This document shows, one piece after another, positions 28,098-37,359 of a DNA stretch of 64,000 nucleotides. Made by a program: the position numbers and the translations under genes. The notes below the pieces were generated by a model that was given only the letters and a program-made list of their open reading frames with translations, ran no database searches and was not told where the DNA came from. The DNA comes from Hyphomicrobiales bacterium (GTDB taxonomy: Bacteria > Pseudomonadota > Alphaproteobacteria > Rhizobiales > Rhizobiaceae), in NCBI GenBank assembly GCA_900472625.1, contig UCIT01000007.1, forward strand, positions 124,001-188,000. Direction: 5' to 3'. Every line of letters starts with the position of its first letter. The first letter of the stretch is position 1.

Positions 28098-28211
28098 ATG
28101 ATTGTTCTTGGATTGGGTGCCTGTTTCCTTGCCATTTCGGTTCTGACCGCCGTTGCACTTCTTGACCGTATTGAAGCCGGCCGCGTCGCGCTGACCCTGC
28201 GCGTGCTTTGA
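28098..28211 (+). CDS. Possible 37-residue single-span membrane peptide
   Basis: An ATG preceded by AAGGA at seven bases opens a 37-codon frame. The product has a hydrophobic N-terminal helix (VLGLGACFLAISVLTAVALL) followed by a charged C-terminus (DRIEAGRVALTLRVL). The ribosome site and the membrane-like sequence are the only evidence. I do not recognise it. It precedes the family-39 glycosyltransferase by about 100 bases. Confidence 0.45.
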   Translation: MIVLGLGACFLAISVLTAVALLDRIEAGRVALTLRVL

Positions 28212-28314
28212 ATTTCCGTCATAAAAAGACATTGACGACTGTGCTTTGTTGCAGTGGCGCTACACCCTGCGCGTCAAGTTCAGACTGTCACCTGATATAA
28301 ACGGAATACGGTTC

Positions 28315-29739
28315 ATGACCGCACGGCTTGGGCTTTTCATCGTCATCGGCGTCACGCTGTGGCGTATTATCGCACTTCACTTCGACACCACCGATCTGTT
28401 CGTCGATGAAGCGCAATATTGGTTCTGGTCGCAGAATCTCGACTTCGGTTACTATTCGAAACCACCGATGATCGCCTGGGTGATCCGCGTGATGACCGGC
28501 CTCGCCGGATCGAGCGACATCTTCTGGATCCGGCTCTGCGGACCGCTGATCCACATGGCGACCGCCCTCGTCCTGATGAAGATCGCCAAGCGCTTCGTCA
28601 GCCGCGATATCGCTGGCTGGGCCGGCGCCACCTACATCACCCTGCCCGGCGTCGCGCTATCGTCCGTGTTCTTCTCTACCGATGTGGTGCTGTTGTTTTT
28701 CCTCGCCGTGGCGCTGTTTGCCTATTTCGGCCTGACGCAAAAGCGATCTGTCGGGCTGGCGCTATTGATGGGCGTTGCGTTCGGCTGCGCGTTCCTGTCG
28801 AAGTACGCCATCCTGTTCGTCGTTCCCGGTGGCCTGATCGCGCTGGTCCTGCTGCCAGCGGCGCAGATCGCCTGGCGCGACTTCCTGATATCTGCGGCCG
28901 CGGCAATCGTCGTCGCCCTGCCGAACCTGTGGTGGAACGCCACCCACGACGCCACCACGATCAAGCATACGACCAGCATCGCGCACTGGAGCGCGCTCAA
29001 CCTCGACATCCGGCATGGCGTCGAATTCTTTGCCGCGCAGTTCGGCGTCGTCGGGCCGATCGTTTTCTTCGCGATGCTCTGGGCGGTCTACCGGATGCTC
29101 AGGGGACAGAGCACCGCAATCGACAAGCTGCTGATCTGGCTATCCGTGCCGGTCGTGCTGCTGATCACCCTGCAGGCACTGATCGCCAAGGCCTATGCGA
29201 ACTGGGCGGTGACGGCCTATGTCGCCGGGACGATCCTTGCCGTTTGGCTGCTGCATCGATTGTGGCCGAAGGGCTTGCGGGTGTCGCTGGCGATCAACGG
29301 CACCGTCAGCCTGCTGTTTCCGCTGGCGGCCGTCTTTGCCCATCAACTGGTGCTACCGAATGGCGACGAGGCGATGAAGCGTTATCTCGGGCGTAGCGCC
29401 GTCAGCCGCGAGGCCGGCGATCTGGCGCGGACGGCCGGTACTGACATCATCGTCAGCGACAACCGCGATATTCTGGCCGATATGTTCCACACGCTGCGAA
29501 GCGAGCCGTTGCGCATCTATGCTCGCCCGCCAGTAGAAGCGCCCGACAATTACTACGAGCAGACGTTCGCGCTGCCGGCGGATGTTAGAGATGACGTGCT
29601 GTTCATCACGATGCACCCCTTCGTCTGTAGTGACACGCCGGAGAGCATCAAGTCCTGGCAACCGGTCGACGGCTATTATCGCGGCGCGACGCTCTATGCC
29701 TACAAGGTGAAGGCCGCGTGCCTAGCGGCCGGCCGGTAG
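28315..29739 (+). CDS. Family-39-type membrane glycosyltransferase (ArnT/PMT-like)
   Basis: The 474-residue protein has about ten or more membrane spans. Its first outside loop carries the acidic motif FVDEAQYWFWSQNLDFGYYSKPPMIAWVI, typical of PMT_2/ArnT-like transferases that use polyprenyl-phosphate sugars. The C-terminal part (about residues 350-470) is a soluble domain. The ATG at 28315 (MTARLGLF) is preferred to a TTG 23 codons upstream that would add a charged extension. The substrate cannot be read from sequence; lipid A or another envelope glycan is likely. Confidence 0.85.
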   Translation: MTARLGLFIVIGVTLWRIIALHFDTTDLFVDEAQYWFWSQNLDFGYYSKPPMIAWVIRVMTGLAGSSDIFWIRLCGPLIHMATALVLMKIAKRFVSRDIAGWAGATYITLPGVALSSVFFSTDVVLLFFLAVALFAYFGLTQKRSVGLALLMGVAFGCAFLSKYAILFVVPGGLIALVLLPAAQIAWRDFLISAAAAIVVALPNLWWNATHDATTIKHTTSIAHWSALNLDIRHGVEFFAAQFGVVGPIVFFAMLWAVYRMLRGQSTAIDKLLIWLSVPVVLLITLQALIAKAYANWAVTAYVAGTILAVWLLHRLWPKGLRVSLAINGTVSLLFPLAAVFAHQLVLPNGDEAMKRYLGRSAVSREAGDLARTAGTDIIVSDNRDILADMFHTLRSEPLRIYARPPVEAPDNYYEQTFALPADVRDDVLFITMHPFVCSDTPESIKSWQPVDGYYRGATLYAYKVKAACLAAGR

Positions 29740-29743
29740 GCCG

Positions 29744-30004
29744 TCACTTATCGGCGTGGGGAAGGCAGAGACAGGTTCCCTTGCCTTCGACCTCGAGGAA
29801 CACGACGCCGCCGCTCTCGAAGGCGAGACGCAGCTGCGCCTCGGTGGCGCGATGGAGCTCGTGGTGCTTGCCCTCGTAATCGCGGATCGTGCTGCGCGAC
29901 ACCGCGGCATGATTGGCGAGATCGAGCTGCGTCCAGTCCAGCAAGCCCCGAGCAGCACGGCATAAAGCAGGGGTGAGAATTGTCTCTTTTGCGCCTTGAC
30001 CCAT
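29744..30004 (-). CDS. Small XRE-type helix-turn-helix protein
   Basis: The core (LTPALCRAARGLLDWTQLDLANHAAVSRSTIRDYEGKHHELHRATEAQLRLAFESGGVVFLE) is a compact Cro/C1-like HTH followed by a short beta segment. This layout is common in small rhizobial regulators. The start is uncertain: the ATG at 30004 (MGQGAKETIL) has GGTGG nine bases upstream, but in-frame ATGs at 30040 and 30049 would add 12-15 residues. It converges with the glycosyltransferase gene and diverges from the antiporter gene, which it may regulate (inference). Confidence 0.75.
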   Translation of the reverse strand: MGQGAKETILTPALCRAARGLLDWTQLDLANHAAVSRSTIRDYEGKHHELHRATEAQLRLAFESGGVVFLEVEGKGTCLCLPHADK

Positions 30005-30083
30005 ACCGTCAAACCACCCATATTGGTTGATATAAGCCATATATGTCATACTTTGCACGGGATTTCCAGTTCGGGAGAGAAAT

Positions 30084-31898
30084 ATGCCGCACGATACACC
30101 TTTGATTTCGACAATCGTCGGGGGTCTCGTGCTTGCGTTTATTCTCGGCGCATTCGCACACAGGCTGAGATTGCCGCCTCTGGTCGGCTATCTCGTGGCC
30201 GGTATTCTGGTTGGGCCGCACACGCCGGGTTTCGTTGCCGACCAGGGACTTGCGCCCGAGCTCGCCGAGATCGGCGTCATCCTGCTGATGTTCGGCGTCG
30301 GCCTGCACTTCTCCCTTAAAGACCTTCTCTCGGTTCGCGGCATAGCGGTTCCCGGCGCCATCGTGCAGATCGGCTTCGCAACGCTGCTCGGCTGGGGACT
30401 GGGCGCGATGATGGGATGGCCGACGGGCGGGAGCCTCGTCTTCGGCCTCGCTCTGTCCGTCGCATCGACCGTCGTTCTGCTGAAAGCATTGCAGGAACGG
30501 CGGCTGGTGGAGACGGAACGCGGCAAGATCGCCGTCGGCTGGCTGATCGTCGAAGACCTGGCCATGGTTTTGGCGCTGGTTCTCATTCCGGCGGCTGCCA
30601 GCATCGGCGGTGGCGAGCATGCCACCGTCGAGCCTCTTTCGGCCGCTGTCAACCGCCTGTTCGATATGGACATGGGCATTGCCGGCATCATCGGCATGAC
30701 GCTGGTGAAGGTAGCTCTCTTCGTCGGCGTGATGCTGATCTTCGGTCGCCGCGTCATCCCCTGGACGATGCACCGCATCGCCCACACCGGCTCACGCGAA
30801 CTGTTTCGGCTCGGCGTGCTGGCAATCGCGCTTGGCGTGGCCTTCGGTGCATCGAAGCTGTTCGGCGTATCGCTGGCGCTCGGCGCCTTCTTCGCCGGCA
30901 TGGTTCTCGCCGAAAGCGAGCTCAGCCATCGCGCGGCGCAGGAAAGCCTGCCGCTTCGCGACGCCTTCGCGGTGCTGTTCTTCGTCTCCGTCGGCATGCT
31001 GTTTGATCCGAACATCCTGGTCGACAAGCCGATCCCGCTGATCGCGACCATATTCATTATCGTGATCGGCAAGTCGCTGGCCGCGTTCCTGATCGTACTC
31101 CTGTTCAAGAAACCGGTGGCGACGGCACTGACCATCTCGGCCAGTCTGGGCCAGATCGGTGAATTCTCATTCATCCTTGCTGCGCTTGGCGTCGACCTCG
31201 GGCTGTTGCCGGAAGAGGGTCGCGATCTTATCCTGGCGGGCGCGATCATCTCGATCATCCTCAACCCGCTGCTCTTCTATGCCTGCGACAAGCTGCGCCC
31301 GCTGCTCGAGCCGAAGCGCGAAGAGCCGCATCCGGAGCCGAAGGCCGAAGCGGAGGCCGAGGCGGTCGAAGAGCCTGTGGCGGTTGCGGACGAGATGCAT
31401 GCAACCGCGCTGAAGGGTCACGCCATCCTCGTCGGCTACGGCCGGGTCGGCAGCATTGTCGGGCAGAATCTGAAATCCTCCGGCACGCCGTTCCTCGTCA
31501 TCGAGGATTCGGACAACCGCATCGCCGCCTTGCGCGAGCAGGGCATCGAAGTGGTGAACGGCAACGCGGTGCAGCGTGACGTTCTTGATCTCGCCAATCT
31601 CCAGGGCGCCCGCAGTCTTGTGATCGCCATTCCCAACGCCTTCGAAGCCTGCCGCGTCGCCGAACAGGGGCGCGCCACCAATCCCGGCGTGCTGATCGTG
31701 GCGCGTGCGCATTCGGATGCCGAAGTCGAGGAACTCAAGCATTTTGGCGCCGACACCGTGATCATGGGCGAGCGGGAAATCGCCATGGGCATGCTTGACC
31801 GACTTTCCCAAGTCCATCATGACAGTGCGCACTATGAAGTCGTGGCTGACGCTGATATAACGCCGCCCGAGGAAACGCCTTCTCCAGAAAAACAATGA
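30084..31898 (+). CDS. ybaL: YbaL/KefB-type cation:proton antiporter (CPA2)
   Basis: The 604-residue protein has about twelve membrane spans (residues 1-400) of the Na+/H+ exchanger CPA2 type, for example PPLVGYLVAGILVGPHTPGF and LGAFFAGMVLAESELSHRA. A cytoplasmic TrkA-N/RCK domain follows (HAILVGYGRVGSIVGQNLKSSG, about 440-560). A Glu/Pro/Ala-rich linker (EEPHPEPKAEAEAEAVEEP) joins them. YbaL-like proteins are thought to export potassium or other cations in exchange for protons. GGGAGAG lies five bases before the ATG. Confidence 0.88.
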   Translation: MPHDTPLISTIVGGLVLAFILGAFAHRLRLPPLVGYLVAGILVGPHTPGFVADQGLAPELAEIGVILLMFGVGLHFSLKDLLSVRGIAVPGAIVQIGFATLLGWGLGAMMGWPTGGSLVFGLALSVASTVVLLKALQERRLVETERGKIAVGWLIVEDLAMVLALVLIPAAASIGGGEHATVEPLSAAVNRLFDMDMGIAGIIGMTLVKVALFVGVMLIFGRRVIPWTMHRIAHTGSRELFRLGVLAIALGVAFGASKLFGVSLALGAFFAGMVLAESELSHRAAQESLPLRDAFAVLFFVSVGMLFDPNILVDKPIPLIATIFIIVIGKSLAAFLIVLLFKKPVATALTISASLGQIGEFSFILAALGVDLGLLPEEGRDLILAGAIISIILNPLLFYACDKLRPLLEPKREEPHPEPKAEAEAEAVEEPVAVADEMHATALKGHAILVGYGRVGSIVGQNLKSSGTPFLVIEDSDNRIAALREQGIEVVNGNAVQRDVLDLANLQGARSLVIAIPNAFEACRVAEQGRATNPGVLIVARAHSDAEVEELKHFGADTVIMGEREIAMGMLDRLSQVHHDSAHYEVVADADITPPEETPSPEKQ

Positions 31899-31952
31899 GA
31901 GAACTTTGCGCTGTTGAGCCGGTTCGAGATTGAAAATCCGGATGACTGCCAG

Positions 31953-32336
31953 ATGAGGTTCGATACGCGCCGCATGACCGGTCGCGTTGCCGTTTCTCTC
32001 GTGTTCGCGATCTTCGCCTATCTCGGTTTGCTTTTCGGCGGCAACCTCGTTTTCGGCCCGGCGCGCGGGCCGAATGCCTTCTCCTCATCGAGCAAGGACG
32101 GGCAGCCGCTGCAGCTCAGCGCCCGCGACGTCGTTCGCGGCGTGCTGGCGGCCGATCGCAAGCTTGCTACTAAATACGCCAATCATGACTCCGCCGACGC
32201 TCTGCCGACGGCTTTGCCCGCAGCCGACCGTCCGCTGAACGGCGCCACCTCGCTTTCGCTTTCCAGCGCAGCCGCCTTCCTGGCGCCGGGCGCGAAAGCC
32301 TATGATTCTCGCGGCCCGCCTGCCATCGCCGCCTGA
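31953..32336 (+). CDS. Hypothetical single-span protein
   Basis: I do not recognise this 127-residue protein. It has a membrane segment near the N-terminus (VAVSLVFAIFAYLGLLFGGNLVFG) followed by a low-complexity Ala/Ser-rich soluble part. The ATG at 31953 (MRFDTRRM) is used; a TTG at 31914 would add 13 residues. It lies between ybaL and secDF on the same strand. Codon use is like its neighbours, so it is probably real but of uncertain function. Confidence 0.55.
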   Translation: MRFDTRRMTGRVAVSLVFAIFAYLGLLFGGNLVFGPARGPNAFSSSSKDGQPLQLSARDVVRGVLAADRKLATKYANHDSADALPTALPAADRPLNGATSLSLSSAAAFLAPGAKAYDSRGPPAIAA

Positions 32337-32432
32337 CGACATGCGCCTCGCCGGCGCTTTCCAATTGCATGTACGACACGCCCGCCTGCGCAACACGCGC
32401 AGGCTCAAGCGTTATCAAGGATAGACACAACA

Positions 32433-34982
32433 ATGCGCACCTCACCATGGCTGGTGTTCACCTATGCGGTGATCATTTTCCTCGGCTTTCTGATCGCCCT
32501 GCCGAATGTCCTGTCGCAATCGACCCTGCAGCGCCTGCCCTCGTGGCTGCCGCACAACCAGGTCTCGCTTGGCCTCGACCTTCGCGGCGGCTCTCATCTG
32601 GTTCTCGAAGTCGATGAAGCCGATCTTACCCGCGAGCGCCTGCAGTCGATGCTGCAGGATACGCGCCGCGTGCTTCGCGAGAAGAACATCCAGACGAAGT
32701 CGATCGTTCGCAACCAGAACCAAATCGTCGTCACGTTGAACGATCCGGCGCAGAGCGACGAGGCTGTGACGCAGCTGAAGACGCTGGGCAACACGATCGC
32801 CACCGGCATCAGCGCCGGCCAGTCGGACCTATCGGTGACGACCAGCGGCAGCAACATCATCGTCGCCTTCTCGGCCGCCGGTATCGCCAGCAATGTCGAT
32901 TCGGCCGTTCAGCAGAGCCTTGAAGTCATTCGCCAGCGCGTCGACCAGGTCGGCGTTGCCGAACCGACGATCCAGCGCATCGGCGGCAACCGCGTTCTCG
33001 TGCAGCTGCCGGGCGCGCAGGATCCGTCCCGCCTTCGCCAGCTTCTCGGCTCGACCGCCAAGATGTCCTTCCACATGCTCGCACCGAACAATTCTCCGGC
33101 TGCCGGCGTGACGATGCTGAAGGACGAGGAAGGCAACACCTATCCTGTTCTCGACCGTGTCGAGATATCAGGTGACCGTCTCTCCGACGCGCGCGTCAGC
33201 TTCGACCAGAGCTCGCAGCCAGTCGTCAGCTTCCGCTTCGACAGCGCCGGTGCCTCGCGCTTTGCCGAGATCACCCGCCAGAACGTCGGCAATCCCTTCG
33301 CCATCGTTCTCGACGACAAGGTGCTGAGCGCGCCTGTCATTCGCGAGCCGATCACCGGCGGTGCCGGCCAAATTTCCGGCAACTTCTCGACCGACACGGC
33401 AAACACGCTGGCCGCCCTGCTGCGCGCCGGTGCCCTGCCCGCCAAGCTGACCGTCATCGAAGAACGCACCGTGGGTGCCGACCTCGGCGCCGACGCCATC
33501 CAGATGGGCATCTACTCCGGTATCGTCGGCTTCGTCCTCGTCGCCGCCTTCATTTTCCTGCTCTACGGCACCTGGGGCATTCTCGCGAACGTCGCGCTGC
33601 TGATCCACACCGTCCTGACCTTCTCGGCGCTGACGCTGGTGGGCGCGACGCTGACGCTGCCCGGCATCGCCGGTGTCGTGCTCGGCATCGGCCTTGCGGT
33701 CGACGCCAACGTTCTGATCAACGAACGCATCCGTGAAGAAACCCGCAAGGGCAAGGGCTCGTTCGCCGCCATCGATACCGGCTTCCGCCGCGCCTACTCG
33801 ACCATCATCGACGGCAACATGACGGCGCTGATCGCCGCCGCCATCCTGTTCTGGTTCGGCTCCGGCCCGGTTCGCGGCTTCGCCGTCACCATGGCCCTCG
33901 GCCTGATCATCTCGATGTTTACCTCGGTCGCCTTCGTGCGCGTCTCGATGATCGAGATCACCCGCCGCTTCAAGCTGAAGACCATCAACATCAAGCCGCT
34001 GCTGCCGGTCTTCTACCCCTACGACAAGCACATCCAGTTCATGAAGGCGCGCTTCTTCGGCGTGACCGTCTCGGCGCTGCTGTCGGTCGCCTCCGTCGTC
34101 CTGTTCTTCCATCCGGGCCTCAACTACGGCGTCGACTTCCGCGGTGGTATCCAGATGTCGGTGAAGACCCAGGAAGCCGCCGATCTCGGTCGCTTCCGCG
34201 AGGGCCTGAACAGCCTCGGCCTCGGCGAAGTGTCGCTGCAGTCCTACGGCGACAACAACACCATGGCTGTGCGCGCGCAGCGCCAGGATGGTGGTGAAGA
34301 AGCCCAGACCGCAGCCGTGACCAAGCTCAAGGACGAGATCGTCAAGATCGATCCGTCAGCGACGATCACCGGCACCGATGTCATCGGCCCGAAGGTCAGC
34401 GGTGAGCTTGCCTGGGCTGGTATCCTCTCGGTGGTCATCGCCTCGCTGGCGATGCTGCTCTACATCTGGTGGCGTTTCGAATGGCCGTTCGCGGTCGGCG
34501 CCATCGTCACGCTCATTCTCGACGTGACGAAGTGCATCGGCTTCTTCGCGCTGACCGGGCTCGACTTCAACCTGACGGCCATCGCGGCGATTCTGACACT
34601 GGTCGGCTACTCCGTGAACGACAAGGTCGTGGTCTATGACCGCATGCGCGAAAACATGCGTCTCTACAAGTCGATGCCGCTGCGCGAACTGATCGACAAG
34701 TCGATCAACGAAACGCTGGCACGAAGCATCTACACCAACGTCACCGCCTTCCTCGCCCTTCTGCCGATGGCGATCTGGGGCGGCAGCGCGGTCTCGAGCT
34801 TCGCCATTCCGATGGTGTTCGGCATCCTAGTGGCGGCGGCATCGTCCGTCTTCATCGCGGCGCCAATCCTGCTCTTCCTCGGCGACTGGCGCACCCGCCA
34901 TCGTGCGGCTGTCGTCGCCAACGACAGCAAGGTGGACATCATCCCGCCGAACCCCGGCGCGTCGCGCAAGTCGGCGAGCTGA
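32433..34982 (+). CDS. secDF: Fused protein-export membrane protein SecDF
   Basis: The 849-residue protein joins SecD and SecF, which use the proton gradient to help the Sec translocon release proteins into the periplasm. The SecD half has the SLGLDLRGGSHLVLEVD motif, a periplasmic domain and six spans with LTLPGIAGVVLGIGLAVDANVLINERIREE. The SecF half starts near residue 545, with NYGVDFRGGIQM and VGYSVNDKVVVYDRMRENM. Fusion is common in some alphaproteobacteria. An AAGGA lies about 11 bases upstream, and a strong terminator follows. Confidence 0.97.
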   Translation: MRTSPWLVFTYAVIIFLGFLIALPNVLSQSTLQRLPSWLPHNQVSLGLDLRGGSHLVLEVDEADLTRERLQSMLQDTRRVLREKNIQTKSIVRNQNQIVVTLNDPAQSDEAVTQLKTLGNTIATGISAGQSDLSVTTSGSNIIVAFSAAGIASNVDSAVQQSLEVIRQRVDQVGVAEPTIQRIGGNRVLVQLPGAQDPSRLRQLLGSTAKMSFHMLAPNNSPAAGVTMLKDEEGNTYPVLDRVEISGDRLSDARVSFDQSSQPVVSFRFDSAGASRFAEITRQNVGNPFAIVLDDKVLSAPVIREPITGGAGQISGNFSTDTANTLAALLRAGALPAKLTVIEERTVGADLGADAIQMGIYSGIVGFVLVAAFIFLLYGTWGILANVALLIHTVLTFSALTLVGATLTLPGIAGVVLGIGLAVDANVLINERIREETRKGKGSFAAIDTGFRRAYSTIIDGNMTALIAAAILFWFGSGPVRGFAVTMALGLIISMFTSVAFVRVSMIEITRRFKLKTINIKPLLPVFYPYDKHIQFMKARFFGVTVSALLSVASVVLFFHPGLNYGVDFRGGIQMSVKTQEAADLGRFREGLNSLGLGEVSLQSYGDNNTMAVRAQRQDGGEEAQTAAVTKLKDEIVKIDPSATITGTDVIGPKVSGELAWAGILSVVIASLAMLLYIWWRFEWPFAVGAIVTLILDVTKCIGFFALTGLDFNLTAIAAILTLVGYSVNDKVVVYDRMRENMRLYKSMPLRELIDKSINETLARSIYTNVTAFLALLPMAIWGGSAVSSFAIPMVFGILVAAASSVFIAAPILLFLGDWRTRHRAAVVANDSKVDIIPPNPGASRKSAS

Positions 34983-35026
34983 GGCCGCTGGCGATCTCGC
35001 AGAGATTGCTGACATGAAATTGATAC

Positions 35027-35057
35027 GGGCGCCGGTTGCAGAACCGGCGCCCTTTTT
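35027..35057 (+). terminator. Rho-independent terminator after secDF
   Basis: An 11-bp GC-rich stem (35027-35037 with 35042-35052) with a four-base loop is followed by TTTTT. It ends the secDF transcript 34 bases before the next gene. Confidence 0.9.
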
Positions 35058-35090
35058 CTATCCTCCACCCAGGGTTGGAGTATCGCAGAC

Positions 35091-35783
35091 ATGTCATCAC
35101 CGGCGGCAGACACGGACGAAGCGCGGATCAAGCGCTTTCTCGCCATCGCATCGCATGACCTGCAATCGCCATTGCGTCATATCGCAATGTATGCGGAGAT
35201 CCTGCTCGACGATCTCGACGGTACGCTCGGCGACGAGCATCTCCAGCATCTGAAGACCATTCGGGCCAAGGCTCAGGCCGCGCAGGAACTGACGAAGGCG
35301 CTGGTCGGCTTTGCGGCCGGGGCGCCGAAGCTGTCCATGTCAGCAGTCGATGTGGGAGTTATGATCTCCGATATATGGACGGAGTCGCTGGGCGAGATCG
35401 ACGCCCCGGACGCAAGGATCGAGATCGCGGATCTTCCAGCCGTCACGACCGATGCCGGCGTGTTGCGACAGGCTCTGCGAAACATTGTCGCCAATGCGCT
35501 TGTGCATCGCGCCGCAGCCGCGCCCGTCGTGACGATCGCAGCCGATGCCCATGCTTCCGGCTGGACGCTTTACATCAGCGACAACGGACCGGGCATCGAG
35601 GCCGATGTGCATGAGAGCATATTCCAGCCGTTCTGGTCGCTGCCCCGGGAAGGCGCCGAAAAGCGGATCGGGCTGGGACTGGCGGCAGCGCGCGATCTTG
35701 TTGCGGCTCTTGGCGGCAGCCTGCGGCTCGATCATTCGAACGGGAGCGGCAGCCGGTTCGCCATCCAGCTCCCGTTCCGGTGA
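35091..35783 (+). CDS. Small cytoplasmic histidine kinase
   Basis: The 230-residue protein consists only of a HisKA dimerisation domain with His22 (IASHDLQSPLRHI) and a HATPase domain (N box RNIVANALVHRA, G1 DNGPGIEADV, G2 GLGLAAARDLV). No sensor or membrane segment is present, so input must come from a partner protein. The H-box resembles those of phytochrome-type kinases and of the other two kinases in this island. It converges with the receiver gene at 35788, four bases away. Confidence 0.9.
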   Translation: MSSPAADTDEARIKRFLAIASHDLQSPLRHIAMYAEILLDDLDGTLGDEHLQHLKTIRAKAQAAQELTKALVGFAAGAPKLSMSAVDVGVMISDIWTESLGEIDAPDARIEIADLPAVTTDAGVLRQALRNIVANALVHRAAAAPVVTIAADAHASGWTLYISDNGPGIEADVHESIFQPFWSLPREGAEKRIGLGLAAARDLVAALGGSLRLDHSNGSGSRFAIQLPFR

Positions 35784-35787
35784 CGCG

Positions 35788-36243
35788 TCAGATGCTGTAG
35801 TCGTCCTTCCAGAAATCGGGGACATCGTAGGTCACGTATTCGCGGATGATATGCTGCAGCGTCTCGACATCGATCTCGTCCTTGCCGAGCCGGAAATCGA
35901 CGCCATAATCCTGAAACTGCTGGAAATAGGTGTCCGAGACATCCATCGACACAACACCGATCGGGCCGGTGTATCCGCTGGCACGCAGCTTCGGCACGGT
36001 CTGGCGAAAGTCGTCGTTCGGTAGCAGGCGGTTGTCGAGCAGGATCAGGTGAAACGCCCCGTCCTTGAGCTTGGCAAGCGCATCGGCCACCGATTGCGCA
36101 TAGTCCATCTCGACCGCAGGCTCAGGCAACGCGGCCACGGTTTTCTTCAGCGACCGAAACTCTATGAACTCGTCGTCGACGAAGAGCACCCGGATGGCGC
36201 CACGCCCCGCTGCCTCTGCAGCCACTTGAGCATTTCCTGTCAC
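35788..36243 (-). CDS. Single-domain response regulator
   Basis: The 151-residue receiver has acidic residues D23-D24-E25, phospho-acceptor D70 (LILLDNRLLPNDD), and a lysine at GKDEI. It has no output domain. It starts within the stop of the upstream LuxR-type gene (ATGA) and so is cotranslated with it. The unusual DNRLLP active-site loop differs from classic DxxMPxxxG, so phosphorylation kinetics could differ. Confidence 0.88.
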   Translation of the reverse strand: MTGNAQVAAEAAGRGAIRVLFVDDEFIEFRSLKKTVAALPEPAVEMDYAQSVADALAKLKDGAFHLILLDNRLLPNDDFRQTVPKLRASGYTGPIGVVSMDVSDTYFQQFQDYGVDFRLGKDEIDVETLQHIIREYVTYDVPDFWKDDYSI

Positions 36244-36944
36244 GACACCAATCCCATCCGTAGCGCCATCGCCACCATGTGCACGCGATTGACCGCGCCG
36301 AGCTTTCTCACCGAGGCGGCGATATGCGAATTGACCGTGTGTTCGGAAAGGCCAAGAATGATGGCGATCTCCGCCGAGGTCTTTCCCTCGCTGGTCCAGC
36401 GCACCACCTCATTTTCCCGCTGGGTCAGGCGACCGGACATTTCGTTGGCAAGGATCTCCTCGTAGAACTTGTCGAATATCCGCATCGTGTCGAGCAGGAT
36501 ATCAGCAACCTCGCCCTGGGCCGGCTCCTGCCGCTTGCCGCTGAAGGCGACGCAGTAGCGTCGGCCTTCCGGTGTGAACAGCGGTATGAGCAGGAAGGCG
36601 CTGGTATCGAACTCGTTGAGCACCAGATCCGGCGGATAGTCCTGCAGCGCGCCCGCCTTGCCGCTCACCGGCGTCGCCAGAAACTGTGCCGCCTTCGACT
36701 TGATGAAGCCAAGCGCGCGGCCCATCGCATAAATGAAGAATGCCGCCTGCCGCTCGGCAACGTTGGTGATGATGATTTCGCGCGTGCCGAATGGCGGCGA
36801 GGCCTCGGAAATGCGGGCCAGCGCGAAGGAATCGAAGGCATAATGATGGGCAGCCGCCTTCAACAGCCGGAAAAAATCCGTCCTGTTGATCGCCCGCCCA
36901 AGTTCAGGGCCGGCATGAAAAGGAAGTGCCACTGCGCTGTTCAT
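36240..36944 (-). CDS. LuxR-family transcriptional regulator
   Basis: The 234-residue protein has an N-terminal sensory-like domain (about residues 15-165) and a C-terminal LuxR HTH (LTQRENEVVRWTSEGKTSAEIAIILGLSEHTVNSHIAASVRKLG). The classical AHL-binding residues are not obvious. It resembles VisN/VisR in layout. It overlaps the downstream receiver gene by four bases, which suggests the receiver controls or is paired with it. A 24-base dyad lies 36 bases upstream of the ATG. Confidence 0.88.
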   Translation of the reverse strand: MNSAVALPFHAGPELGRAINRTDFFRLLKAAAHHYAFDSFALARISEASPPFGTREIIITNVAERQAAFFIYAMGRALGFIKSKAAQFLATPVSGKAGALQDYPPDLVLNEFDTSAFLLIPLFTPEGRRYCVAFSGKRQEPAQGEVADILLDTMRIFDKFYEEILANEMSGRLTQRENEVVRWTSEGKTSAEIAIILGLSEHTVNSHIAASVRKLGAVNRVHMVAMALRMGLVS

Positions 36945-37359
36945 CCCGCATTCCTTGGCGTTTTCCTACTAGCAGAGGATGTATCCCGAGATCTGGGGAT
37001 ACACGTGCCGGTCCGGTACAGTTAAACACATTAGTAGCGACTGAAGTGGAAGAGATTGCATGCCACCGATCACAGGATCGGCATCGCAATCCTGCCGACG
37101 TCCCAACGTCTTTCCGCGTCCAGCCCCTTGCACGTGGAAAGCGATGCCATCGGGCATGCATGATGCCCTGGCGGTATCGGAGAGAGCCGGCAGGCATTCA
37201 GTCAAGATCTGGCTGAGTTTGTGACGGCAAACAAAAGTCAATCGGCTCTCTCAGCTTCTCCTCCCGCGGCTGCTTCGGTACATTTTGAAATGTAGTCAAA
37301 GTCGTGTCAATGAGAGTTACAACCCTTGCGTCATAAAGACGTAGAAAAAAACTCGCGCT
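36945..37359. promoter_or_regulatory. Spacer with perfect dyad upstream of luxR-type gene
   Basis: No gene is supported in these 415 bases. A perfect inverted repeat, TGTATCCC at 36980-36987 and GGGATACA at 36996-37003 with an 8-base spacer, lies ahead of the LuxR-type gene and looks like an operator. The right part is the end of the receiver gene at 37360. A sigma-70-type promoter was not confidently seen. Confidence 0.5.
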
